From assembly GCA_963764365.1 (NCBI GenBank), contig CAVXSI010000022.1:248001-312000 (forward strand): DNA of 64,000 nt, in the 5' to 3' direction. The translations under genes were made by a program, and so were the position numbers. Source of the stretch: VRUE01 sp963764365. Lineage in GTDB: Bacteria > Actinomycetota > Thermoleophilia > Solirubrobacterales > 70-9. Positions 53,418-60,467 of this stretch are shown here, piece after piece. The notes beneath the pieces are model-generated. The model ran no database searches, was not told the origin of the DNA, and saw only the letters and a program-made list of their open reading frames with translations. The stretch's first letter is position 1, and every line of letters begins with the position of its first letter.

Positions 53418-53528
53418 GGCCTATCCCGGCAGGGGTTCCACTTAACTTTTTCGCCGGGCGCGGGGCGGCTCTCGCCGACGCAGTCGGGCGAAAAAGTACA
53501 AGACGTTCCACCCCTACCGGGATAGGCC
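53418..53528. repeat. GGTAGGGG palindromic element, copy 3
   Basis: GGCCTATCCCGGCAGGGG at 53418-53435 pairs with CCCCTACCGGGATAGGCC at 53511-53528. It is inverse in orientation to the copies at 39264 and 41427, with the same core. It lies between converging lysS and the cation efflux gene and supplies the last codons and stop of the latter. Confidence 0.9.
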
Positions 53529-54431
53529 TTCGCCTTCGATCTGGACCAGGTGCCGGGGCTCGTGCTCCACCTGGAGAGTGGTGTGGTGGATCCCGAACTG
53601 GCGCTCGATCAGCTCGTCCAACTCGAGTCTCGTGCGGTGGCAGTCGGCGTCCGCCTTCACGGTGACATGAGCTGACAGGGCGGGGAACTCGGAGGTGACC
53701 TCCCAGACGTGCAGGTCGTGGACCTCGACGACGCCGGGCTGTGCGGCCATGCGGCGGCCGATCCGCTCCGGATCGATCCCCTTCGGCGAGGCCTCGAGGA
53801 AGATCCGGCCGGAGTCGCGCAGCAGGCCGTAGGCGGAGCGCAGCATCAGCCCGGCGACCAGCAGCGAGGCGATCGCGTCGGCCTGGTCGAAGCCGGTGGC
53901 GAGGATCACCACCGCGGCGATCGCGGTGCCGACGAAGGCGAAGAGGTCGGTGAGGATGTGCTGGAAGCTGCCCTCGACGTTGAGGCTCTGGCGGTTGGCG
54001 CGGGCAAGGGTCGCGGTGGCGGCGAAGTTGACGGCGATGCCGGCCAGGGCGACCGCGAGGATCAGGCCGGCGTCGACTTCGGGGGGCGAGACGAGCCGGC
54101 GCACCGCCTCGACGGCGATGATCGCGGCGAGGACCAGCAGGGTGACCCCGTTCGCCTGGGCGGAGAGGATCTCGACCCGTTTGAGGCCGAAGGTCATCCC
54201 GCCCTCGGCGGGGCGGGCGGCCAGCCGTATCGCGACCAGCGAGAAGCCGATCGCCGCCGCGTCGGTGAGCATGTGGGCGGCGTCGGAGAGCAGGGCCAGC
54301 GAGTTGGCGACGATCCCGGTCACCACCTCGGCCGCCATGAAGGCGAGGATCAGCGCCAGCGCGATCCTCAGCTTGCCGCGGTCGGCGTCGCCGCCGGCGC
54401 CATGGCTGTGGCCGGCGTGGGAGTGGCTCAT
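53514..54431 (-). CDS. Cation diffusion facilitator (CzcD-like zinc/cadmium exporter)
   Basis: 305 residues. A His-rich start ('MSHSHAGHSHGAGG') precedes six membrane helices. Metal site A is 'SLALLSDAAHMLTDAAAIGF' (Asp/His pairs) and 'GSFQHILTDLFAF' in the fifth helix. The cytoplasmic domain has 'VVEVHDLHVWEVTSEFPALS' and 'HHTTLQVEHEP'. These are the CzcD/ZitB marks. Start ATG 54431. Its C-terminal 'GLSR' and stop codon are encoded by the arm of a palindromic element. Confidence 0.92.
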   Translation of the reverse strand: MSHSHAGHSHGAGGDADRGKLRIALALILAFMAAEVVTGIVANSLALLSDAAHMLTDAAAIGFSLVAIRLAARPAEGGMTFGLKRVEILSAQANGVTLLVLAAIIAVEAVRRLVSPPEVDAGLILAVALAGIAVNFAATATLARANRQSLNVEGSFQHILTDLFAFVGTAIAAVVILATGFDQADAIASLLVAGLMLRSAYGLLRDSGRIFLEASPKGIDPERIGRRMAAQPGVVEVHDLHVWEVTSEFPALSAHVTVKADADCHRTRLELDELIERQFGIHHTTLQVEHEPRHLVQIEGEGLSR

Positions 54432-54481
54432 CGCCCCGGAGAACGCTCGCAAGCCTTCACGCCGATAAAGTTAGCCGCTGG

Positions 54482-54577
54482 GCGCCCGTAGCTCAGTGGT
54501 CAACGGTCCCTTCACGGGGACCAAAGAGCGTCGGTCTTTCAAGCCGAAGGTCGCGAGTTCGATTCTCGTCGGGCGCA
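54482..54577 (+). tRNA. tRNA-Glu-like gene (anticodon UUC) with a 24-nt hairpin in the D loop
   Basis: Acceptor GCGCCCG/CGGGCGC, D stem GCTC/GAGC, anticodon arm TCGGT-CTTTCAA-GCCGA with TTC at 54538-54540, and T arm GCGAG-TTCGATT-CTCGT all pair. The D loop, normally about 8 nt, has 24 extra bases at 54501-54524 that form their own hairpin (GGTCCC/GGGACC). The insert resembles the anticodon stem-loop of a second tRNA-Glu ('CCCTTCACGGGG'). CCA is not encoded. It may be a pseudo-tRNA, or a functional gene processed in some way. It marks the left edge of the accessory island. Confidence 0.8.
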
Positions 54578-54990
54578 TGGGGAGGGATCGCAGTTGTGAA
54601 GCCAGATCCGGCTCCACAAGCAGGATTGCAGCCTTAGCGGCAGTTTCCGGAGGCGAGGTCCGCGAAGGTCAGCGGAAGTCAGCAAAGGGCTGAATTTGGC
54701 CCCTTTCGTTCCCTTGACGTTCCCTTGGGCGTCCACGGGAATCGTGGCCGACGCTGCATTTTCCGCAAAGCGGCATCGTCATCGAGTTGGGGCGGAACGC
54801 TCCGTCCTCGTCCGATGCGGGAGCCTCGTGGCGTCGGCTGGCGCGCTCGCAGCCACGCGTTAACGCAAGCCGCAGCGGCACCGCTCCCGGCGCTATGGCT
54901 CGGGCAGCCCGTTTCCGATGAATCGATGCGGGCGATCTCAATGATGCAAGGAGATCTGCGCGGTCAGATACTCGCCTATACACTCGTCGC
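54578..54990. other. Gap between tRNA-Glu and the DUF262 gene
   Basis: No convincing gene. Base composition becomes less GC-rich. Near 54700-54740 'TTTCGTTCCCTTGACGTTCC' contains two GTTCCCTTG direct repeats. No integrase remnant and no repeat of the tRNA 3' end is visible, so attachment sites cannot be assigned. A TATACA box at 54977-54982 stands 8 bp before the DUF262 GTG start, suggesting a leaderless or nearly leaderless transcript. Confidence 0.45.
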
Positions 54991-56184
54991 GTGACTGACG
55001 ATCTTCAGCTTTTTGACGACGCTCCGGTTTCGGTCGCGCCCAATTCTTCTGAGACCGAGGAAGACATCAGCTCTGAGCTCAGTGCGGTCCACGCCAGCGT
55101 GTCGTCGGCGGATTGGACCATCGAGACGATCGTCAGTCAGCTAGAGAAGAAACGGATCGACTTGAACCCCCGCTTTCAGCGGCGGTCGGCATGGACCGAC
55201 GCAACCAAGAGCAAATTCATCGAGTCCGCGATCCTCTCCTATCCGATTCCCCAGCTTGTCTTGGCCGAGCATCCGGAGAACCGCGGCCACTTTCTCGTGA
55301 TTGATGGGAAGCAGCGGCTGCTGGCTCTTCGTCAGTTCTATGCCGGCCTACAGATCGGTTCCGACTTCGATCCACTGACGCTGTCCGGACTCACCGTGCT
55401 GCCTGAGTTGAAAGGCTTCACGATTGCCGACCTCAAAGGCAAGAGAAGCAGTCTGTTCGACAGTTTTGAGACCCACACCATCCGAACGGTGGTCGTCCGC
55501 AACTGGGAGTCCGAGGACTTTCTCTACACGTTGTTCCTTCGGTTGAACACCGGGTCGGTTCCGCTTTCGCCGCAAGAGCTGCGGCAGGCGCTCGTCCCCG
55601 GACTATTTGTGGAATGGGCCGATATCGCGTCGGGCGAGAGTCCCGGGCTAAGGACGTTGCTCGGCAATGTGGGGCCGGACCGACGGATGGTGGATGCTGA
55701 GTTGCTAGTCCGGTTTCTTGGCTTTCGGCTTTCCCGTTCGCCTTACCGGGGGAATCTCAAACAGTTCCTCGACGGGGTCTGCGCTGAGTTCAACGGCCTC
55801 TGGGGTCAAGCTGAGTCGGATATCGCTCGCGAGATGGCCGAGATGGAGACGGCCATCGCTGCTGCTCGGAAAATATTTGGCGGAGTCGCGTGCCACAAGT
55901 GGAATGGCCAGAAATGGGAGCGGGCGTTCAATAAGGCCGTCTTTGACGTCCAGATTGGGTCTCTGGCCCATCGGGAGGTCAGAGACCGGGCTTTGGACAA
56001 GGCAGATGAGGTCAAAGAGAAGTTCAAAGATCTATGTGCCAGCGACGCAGCCTTTTCCAAATCGGTTAGCACGACTACGAAGAGCTTGCAGGCAACGCGC
56101 GGGCGCTTTGGAACGTGGTTTGCGGCAATCTCCGAGGTCACCGAGGTTCCAATCGCGACGCCGGCTTGTCTCGATGTCCAGTAG
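54991..56184 (+). CDS. DUF262-domain protein (ParB-like N-terminal domain)
   Basis: 397 residues. The DUF262 core is clear: 'LNPRFQRRSAWTDATKSKFI' (residues 58-77), 'SAILSYPIPQLVLAEH', and the motif DGKQR at 105-109 in 'LVIDGKQRLLALRQF', equivalent to the DGQQR loop of GmrS/DndB-like NTP-binding domains. 'LFLRLNTGSVPLSPQELRQA' follows. There is no C-terminal DUF1524 HNH domain of GmrD type, so the nuclease would be supplied by the next gene, which overlaps by 11 bp. Likely role: sensor or NTP-dependent partner in a two-gene defence or toxin module. GTG start; GC content visibly lower than in the neighbouring chromosome. Confidence 0.85.
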   Translation: MTDDLQLFDDAPVSVAPNSSETEEDISSELSAVHASVSSADWTIETIVSQLEKKRIDLNPRFQRRSAWTDATKSKFIESAILSYPIPQLVLAEHPENRGHFLVIDGKQRLLALRQFYAGLQIGSDFDPLTLSGLTVLPELKGFTIADLKGKRSSLFDSFETHTIRTVVVRNWESEDFLYTLFLRLNTGSVPLSPQELRQALVPGLFVEWADIASGESPGLRTLLGNVGPDRRMVDAELLVRFLGFRLSRSPYRGNLKQFLDGVCAEFNGLWGQAESDIAREMAEMETAIAAARKIFGGVACHKWNGQKWERAFNKAVFDVQIGSLAHREVRDRALDKADEVKEKFKDLCASDAAFSKSVSTTTKSLQATRGRFGTWFAAISEVTEVPIATPACLDVQ

Positions 56185-56764
56185 TGGCGACGAGATAACC
56201 GCCCTCCGTAGCCGCGAGAATGATCTAGCCGAGGCATTGCTTCCACCGGTGGAAGACGTGACCGAGGGGCTGGAGCCTCGAGATCGCTTCCTCGTTCACG
56301 CGTATCTGGTACTGGCCTGCGCCATGATCGAGGAGTTCGTCGAGGCCCGATTCCGAGATCACGTAGCCGAGGCCACCGCCGTTGAGCCCGACGGCTATTC
56401 CAGGTGTTTCGTCACTCTGGCGACGAAGTTTTCCGACGATGTGATCGGCCAGAATTCGGGGAAGGTCCCGGTTGCCTCGGAAGCCGTTCCGACGCTCCGA
56501 GGGCTGTACGAATCGAAGGTCTTGACGGCCAACAATGGGATTCGTCGCCGCAACTTCCAGACCCTTGCAAAACCTGTCGGACTTCACCCAGATGTTGAAG
56601 ACCAATGCGAGGAGCTTCTTGCCGCCGCCGACGCGCTCGGGAGCAAGCGTGGCGCGGTCGCTCACCTGGGAACGGTCTCCGAGGAAATAAGGCCAGACGA
56701 GGCAAGGAAGCTCGTCGAAGACGTTCTCAAAGAGATGGATTCGCTCGTCGCCGTCCTGCTCTAG
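56174..56764 (+). CDS. HEPN-domain ribonuclease-like partner of DUF262 (MAE_28990/MAE_18760-like)
   Basis: 196 residues, mostly helical. The HEPN catalytic motif R-x4-6-H is present as RGAVAH at 159-164, in the final helix where the family carries it. An earlier 'RDRFLVHAYLVLACAMIEEF' helix is typical of HEPN proteins annotated as MAE_28990/MAE_18760-family nucleases, which to my knowledge often sit next to DUF262 genes. It starts 11 bp before the DUF262 stop, so the two are coupled. Likely an RNase toxin or effector. No membrane segment. Confidence 0.8.
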   Translation: MSSSGDEITALRSRENDLAEALLPPVEDVTEGLEPRDRFLVHAYLVLACAMIEEFVEARFRDHVAEATAVEPDGYSRCFVTLATKFSDDVIGQNSGKVPVASEAVPTLRGLYESKVLTANNGIRRRNFQTLAKPVGLHPDVEDQCEELLAAADALGSKRGAVAHLGTVSEEIRPDEARKLVEDVLKEMDSLVAVLL

Positions 56765-56806
56765 ACGAACCGCCCATGCACCTACTGAAGGCTGAGTGCT
56801 TATGCT

Positions 56807-57958
56807 TTGCGCGATGCTCAACAACCTCTGCGCGTGACCGATGGCAATTCCGCACCCACCATCTGGCGCACGAAGCTGCGCTCGCTCAAGCCTGGCGTCG
56901 ACCACGTGGAGCAAGTCGCGCACAACTTTGACGATGGCATTGTCGGGATCGGCTGGGGCCTTGAGGACCTCCCGAGTCGCACTCCGTTGGATCAGGTGCT
57001 CTCGGCACTTGAAGCAAAGGACGAGCCTGGATGGGGCAGGCGCGCGATGTGGACCGTGCGCCGCTTTGGTCGCGACGCGCAAGTTGGCAACTTCATCTGG
57101 ACGCGAGATCTCCAGGGACGCTTCCGGCTCGGGCAGCTCGCGGGGCCCTACCGCTACGTCAACAATGCGAAGGCGAGAGCGACGGACACCCATCAGGTCC
57201 GGCGCTGCGACTGGGCGCAACGGCCCCTAGGCGACCTCCAGGTGCCCGGCGGGATCATCCGGGCCTTCTCGGGCACCTCATCGAGTTTCGAGCGAATTCA
57301 TGACGAAGGCGCTCGTCGCTACACAGCGTGGCTATGGGACGACCTCCACGGCCGCGAGCCGGAACCGCTCGGGTTCACCCCGGCCGAAGTCCTAGCGCAG
57401 CTTGAGCCATACGACCTCGAGGACCTGATCTACATGCGGGCGCGGGCCTATGACTCGCTGACAGGGCAGTTCCTGACGCGGGATCCGATCGAGGCGCTGA
57501 CTCACCAGCCTTACTCATACACCGCTGACAATCCAGCGAATGGAGCAGACCCGGCCGGTCTCTGGTTGGGGACGCCACTTCCCAGTCCCGGTGAGGTCGT
57601 CCACACCGTGGCGCACGTGGCGCTCGATCTCGCAGCAGTGCGCCCCTACGCCCATTACTATGCAGCCAATAAGCTCGCGCACGCGATCAACTCCGTCGGC
57701 GATCAGCTTGGCGTCCGCGGGGAGGTAGTAGCCCACACGCTGAATATCCCTTTGGCACTAATTCAAGCCCGAGGCCTGTGCCAAGATGCTCTAATCGATT
57801 GGGTCAAGGGTCACACAGTTAATGACGAGTCGATTCGCGATGAGGGCATTGAAGAATATATCAACCCGCTTCACTCGTATCTGCCGCCGTTCCTCCGTGG
57901 ACCTAAAACATATCTACCCGGCATTCATGAAAACGGATCGGTCGACCTCGAATGGTAA
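56807..57958 (+). CDS. Chimera: EVE/PUA-like restriction-type N-domain fused to an RHS core end and a unique C-terminal toxin-like domain
   Basis: 383 residues. About 15-200 reads like the N-terminal module of Mrr-type defence proteins: 'IWRTKLRSLKPGVDHVEQ', 'GIVGIGWGLEDLPSRTPL', 'WTVRRFGRDAQVGNFIWTRD', 'FRLGQLAGPYRY', ending at 'LEPYDLEDLI', where such proteins normally continue into a nuclease domain. Instead, from about 209 it is the end of an RHS repeat core, 'YMRARAYDSLTGQFLTRDPI' and 'SYTADNPANGADPAGLW'. After the DPxGLW boundary come 130 residues (253-383) unlike anything I know, as in polymorphic RHS toxins. Start TTG 56807 or GTG 56834; the next gene overlaps its stop. Confidence 0.8.
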   Translation: MRDAQQPLRVTDGNSAPTIWRTKLRSLKPGVDHVEQVAHNFDDGIVGIGWGLEDLPSRTPLDQVLSALEAKDEPGWGRRAMWTVRRFGRDAQVGNFIWTRDLQGRFRLGQLAGPYRYVNNAKARATDTHQVRRCDWAQRPLGDLQVPGGIIRAFSGTSSSFERIHDEGARRYTAWLWDDLHGREPEPLGFTPAEVLAQLEPYDLEDLIYMRARAYDSLTGQFLTRDPIEALTHQPYSYTADNPANGADPAGLWLGTPLPSPGEVVHTVAHVALDLAAVRPYAHYYAANKLAHAINSVGDQLGVRGEVVAHTLNIPLALIQARGLCQDALIDWVKGHTVNDESIRDEGIEEYINPLHSYLPPFLRGPKTYLPGIHENGSVDLEW

Positions 57959-58344
57959 TTGGCTCAGTGACACTTGGACGATATAGGGTACTAAGACTAA
58001 CCCTTTGGTTGACGGCAGTTAGTGTTGCAGTGCTTACCAGCAGTGGTTGCGCGTCTATCGATCCAACTGACCCTAGCCATTTTAACGACGTGGCAATTCA
58101 AAATGACACAAATAGCGATGTTGAAGTAATTCAGTGTGGCAGCTCGTGCTCCGTGCTTCATGATCGTATAAACCTGGAATCTGGCGAAGGAACAACCGTG
58201 CGGGTGTCTCACGAAGGGTTTACAGTGGGGTATCTCATTGCAAGACCGTCAGGCCAATTCGTTGGGTGCCTGTATTTTAACTACGATAAGCCCAAGGCAC
58301 ACCGTCGCGCTCTTATTTCCGAAGCAGTGCCCTGCCGTCGGTGA
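57952..58344 (+). CDS. Small putative lipoprotein, candidate immunity partner
   Basis: 130 residues. The N-terminal hydrophobic segment ends in 'VLTSSGCAS', a lipobox-like site with Cys at about 33. The mature part is small and beta-rich, with Cys pairs ('VIQCGSSCSVLHD', 'FVGCLYFNYD') and a basic end. I recognise no family. It starts within the last codons of the RHS-tip gene (ATGGTAA overlap), the usual arrangement of toxin and immunity genes, and shares its low GC. A role as an envelope-located immunity protein is inferred only from position. Confidence 0.65.
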   Translation: MVIGSVTLGRYRVLRLTLWLTAVSVAVLTSSGCASIDPTDPSHFNDVAIQNDTNSDVEVIQCGSSCSVLHDRINLESGEGTTVRVSHEGFTVGYLIARPSGQFVGCLYFNYDKPKAHRRALISEAVPCRR

Positions 58345-58935
58345 CTGAGTGACGAGTGTGCCTTGAGGTATCGTGTTGTGGGGCTTGGCCTGCCGATCGA
58401 GGAAGCCCCATCGCAAGGCACTCCTACCTATTTCTTACCCTACGTCTGCGAGGAAAGTTGAGGGGGGCAGGCTGGAGCAGGCGTCACAAGGTCTGCACTG
58501 TCAACGATGGACGACAGGAGCCAATGAGGCGGTCGCTGCGAGCTGGGGCGTTGTTGTGTTGCCTATAGCCCTCAGCGCTTCGCGCAGAGCGAGCAAGCAG
58601 CTGGTCGGTTTTGAACCCGGACGACGGGTGGAACCCTCCGTGGCTCGTTGGGGCCATACAAAGATCGCTTCGAGAGATCCTGGTCGAAGCTTCCACCGGG
58701 CTGAGAATCGAGCTGACCGCTGTGTGCTGCAATCTCATTCGATGTCATCGAGACGAGCGAGCACATGAACTGTGTGAGCCTGCTGGAAAGTCTGGATCGA
58801 CCGCGGTCGCTCCCTGCCTTTGGGCTGCGCAGCGTCGCACCGGCCGACGAGCCCCACAAGCCCCCTGCGGGGGCTCCAGGTTGCGCTGGCCCTGCGCCTG
58901 CGGCTGCGGGTTCCGGGCACGCCGCCCCGGCGCTT

Positions 58936-59289
58936 CTACGCGGCCTTTGTCAAAGCCAGCGAGGAACGGAGGCCCAGATTTCCACGAGCAGGCCCGAGCA
59001 GACCAGGCGAGCCCGACTCCAAGCGCTCGCCACCGAGCTTCACAGCGAGCGCTACCGCTATCTGTTGCGCATCGCCCGCAACGACGCGCCTGTGCTGCCT
59101 GACTGAGATCGAGTAGAGGCGGCCCTTGGCCTCTAGGTAGTCGTCTTGCGCGAGTGAAAGGCCGAGTCGGCGCGGATCAGGATCTCCCCGCCGGCCCCGG
59201 CCGCGCACCCTGGCGATCAACTCTTCGCAAAAGCGGGGCGCGCCGTGCCCTGAGTTGGCCGAGCCCTTGCGCAGACGGGCGTGCAGCAA
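58936..59289 (-). pseudogene. IS1380-type transposase remnant
   Basis: 'RFCEELIARVRGRGR', then, after a frame change, the DNA still encodes 'ILIRADSAFHSRK', followed by 'GRLYSISVRQHRRV'. This matches the order in IS1380 transposases ('...ELIARVRxAG...ILIRADSGF...YSITVRQ...'). At least one frameshift and missing ends make it inactive. No terminal inverted repeats were found. Confidence 0.6.
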
Positions 59290-59480
59290 TCGTCTCCTCC
59301 AACAGCTTGTGGTCGTTGACGTTGGCGCCGTCGATGACGACCCCCAGCGGCCCGCCGGCCTGCTCGACGATCAGGTGCTTCTTTGCGCTGGCGCAAGCCG
59401 TAGCAGCCCCGGCTACCGCTCGAAGCCGAACTCCTTGGCGACCGTCGGGCCCGATGCGGGCGGCGGCTTCGTCGTCGGTG
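59290..59480 (-). pseudogene. IS5-type transposase remnant
   Basis: The translated fragment 'KKHLIVEQAGGPLGVVIDGA' followed by 'NVNDHKLLEETIAARP' is the central DDE region of IS5/IS1182-like transposases ('KRHLLVDxxGxPLxxVxxGANxxDxKLLExTL'). The preceding residues are out of family, and no start, end or inverted repeat remains. Confidence 0.65.
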
Positions 59481-59724
59481 TAGCTGTCGGCGCCGGAGCC
59501 GGCGCTGGCGCGGTGGTGGCGCTGTGGCCGGGGCGCTCGCCGATGCGGGGGAGCCTCATAGGAGCGCCCCGGCCGTGGGGGGAAAGTGCGGAAGCGGTTC
59601 CATCTACCTGCCCTGTCCGGACAGGCCCCGGCGTGCCTCACTGGATCTATCTACGTCACGCCGCCAGGTCGCAGTAGGCGCCGGCGAAGCTGTCTTCCGC
59701 CAGCCCCGGCGCTACGCTTTTTGC

Positions 59725-60018
59725 GTGACCACTCGCGAGCAAGCCGAGCGACTGCTCAAGGAGATGCCCGAGGAGCAGGTGCCCGCTGCGCTGGATGCGC
59801 TGCAGGAGGTCGAGCGCTACGCCCATACGCTGAAGGTGCTGCGCAAGCGCCACCCCGAGAAGAGCGAGCGTGACCTGATGGAGTCGCTTGCGACGATCAA
59901 GGAAGGCGACGAGGCGATCAAGCTGATCAGGACGCGCTTCGAGGGCATTCCCTCCGAGGAGATCGAGCGCGAAGCGGTCAAAGCCGTGCGCGAGGTGCGC
60001 GCGGAGTCCGCGGGTTAG
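59725..60018 (+). CDS. Putative antitoxin of a PIN toxin pair
   Basis: 97 residues from GTG 59725. All-helical by appearance ('VTTREQAERLLKEMPEEQV', 'ALDALQEVERYAHTLKVL', 'RDLMESLATIKEGDEAIKLI'), acidic and basic in alternation, without a clear DNA-binding motif. Its size and its position 14 bp before a PIN-domain gene are those of a type II antitoxin. I do not recognise the family with certainty. Confidence 0.65.
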   Translation: MTTREQAERLLKEMPEEQVPAALDALQEVERYAHTLKVLRKRHPEKSERDLMESLATIKEGDEAIKLIRTRFEGIPSEEIEREAVKAVREVRAESAG

Positions 60019-60032
60019 CAGCGAGCCGCGGG

Positions 60033-60461
60033 TTGAAGCGGCTCGTCCTCGACCCGAACGCGCTGGCTTCTGGGATCGTCGATCCGCACAGCGACAGGCC
60101 GCCACGGCTGGCGTTCGAGGCACTCGAGGACTTGGCGTTCGAGGTGGTCGTCTGCCCGAAGCTGCTGGCCGAGCTGCGAAAGGCGCTGGGCAAGCCCTAC
60201 TTCCGCGATCGACTGAGCGCCGAGGAAGCGCGAAAAGCCGTAAGGCGGATCGAGGTGGTCGCCGTCGCGCTCGACAATCCCGCCGACGTCGAGCCGACGC
60301 TGCGAGATCCCAAGGACGACTATCTCCTTGCGCTGGCCCGGCAGGCCGGCGCCGAGGCGATCGTCACCGGTGACAAGGATCTGCTCGATCACACCGAGCA
60401 ACTCGACCCGCCTGCGATCAATCTCCGTGAGGCGTGCGAGTTGCTTGAGCTGATCGACTGA
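60033..60461 (+). CDS. PIN-domain toxin (PIN_3 / VapC-like RNase)
   Basis: 142 residues. The four acidic positions of PIN nucleases are present: Asp7 in 'LVLDPNALASG', Glu47 in 'CPKLLAELRKAL', Asp95/96 in 'RDPKDDYLLALA' and Asp114/116 in 'VTGDKDLLDH'. This fits the 'putative toxin-antitoxin system toxin component, PIN family' group. TTG start. Typical activity is cleavage of tRNA or mRNA until neutralised by the antitoxin. It converges with the conjugation gene that ends at 60468. Confidence 0.87.
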   Translation: MKRLVLDPNALASGIVDPHSDRPPRLAFEALEDLAFEVVVCPKLLAELRKALGKPYFRDRLSAEEARKAVRRIEVVAVALDNPADVEPTLRDPKDDYLLALARQAGAEAIVTGDKDLLDHTEQLDPPAINLREACELLELID

Positions 60462-60467
60462 CCTGGA

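Larger units (their letters stand above)
58345..59724. other. Gene-poor stretch with transposase fragments
   Basis: From 58345 to about 58930 I see no recognisable gene; several frames are open but resemble nothing. From about 58936 to 59480 fragments of two transposase types are on the minus strand (see separate entries). The part from 59480 to 59724 leads into the toxin-antitoxin pair and holds no identifiable feature. Confidence 0.55.

Noticed and set aside
53741..54468. Long plus-strand frames opposite the cation exporter
   Set aside because: Antisense shadows of a gene with unmistakable CDF motifs.
54501..54524. Self-splicing intron in the tRNA-Glu D loop
   Set aside because: Twenty-four bases are too few for a group I or II intron, and the position does not match known bacterial tRNA introns.
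58373..58768. A 131-codon open frame in the gap after the lipoprotein gene
   Set aside because: No family resemblance, no convincing ribosome-binding site, and overlapping open frames on the other strand.
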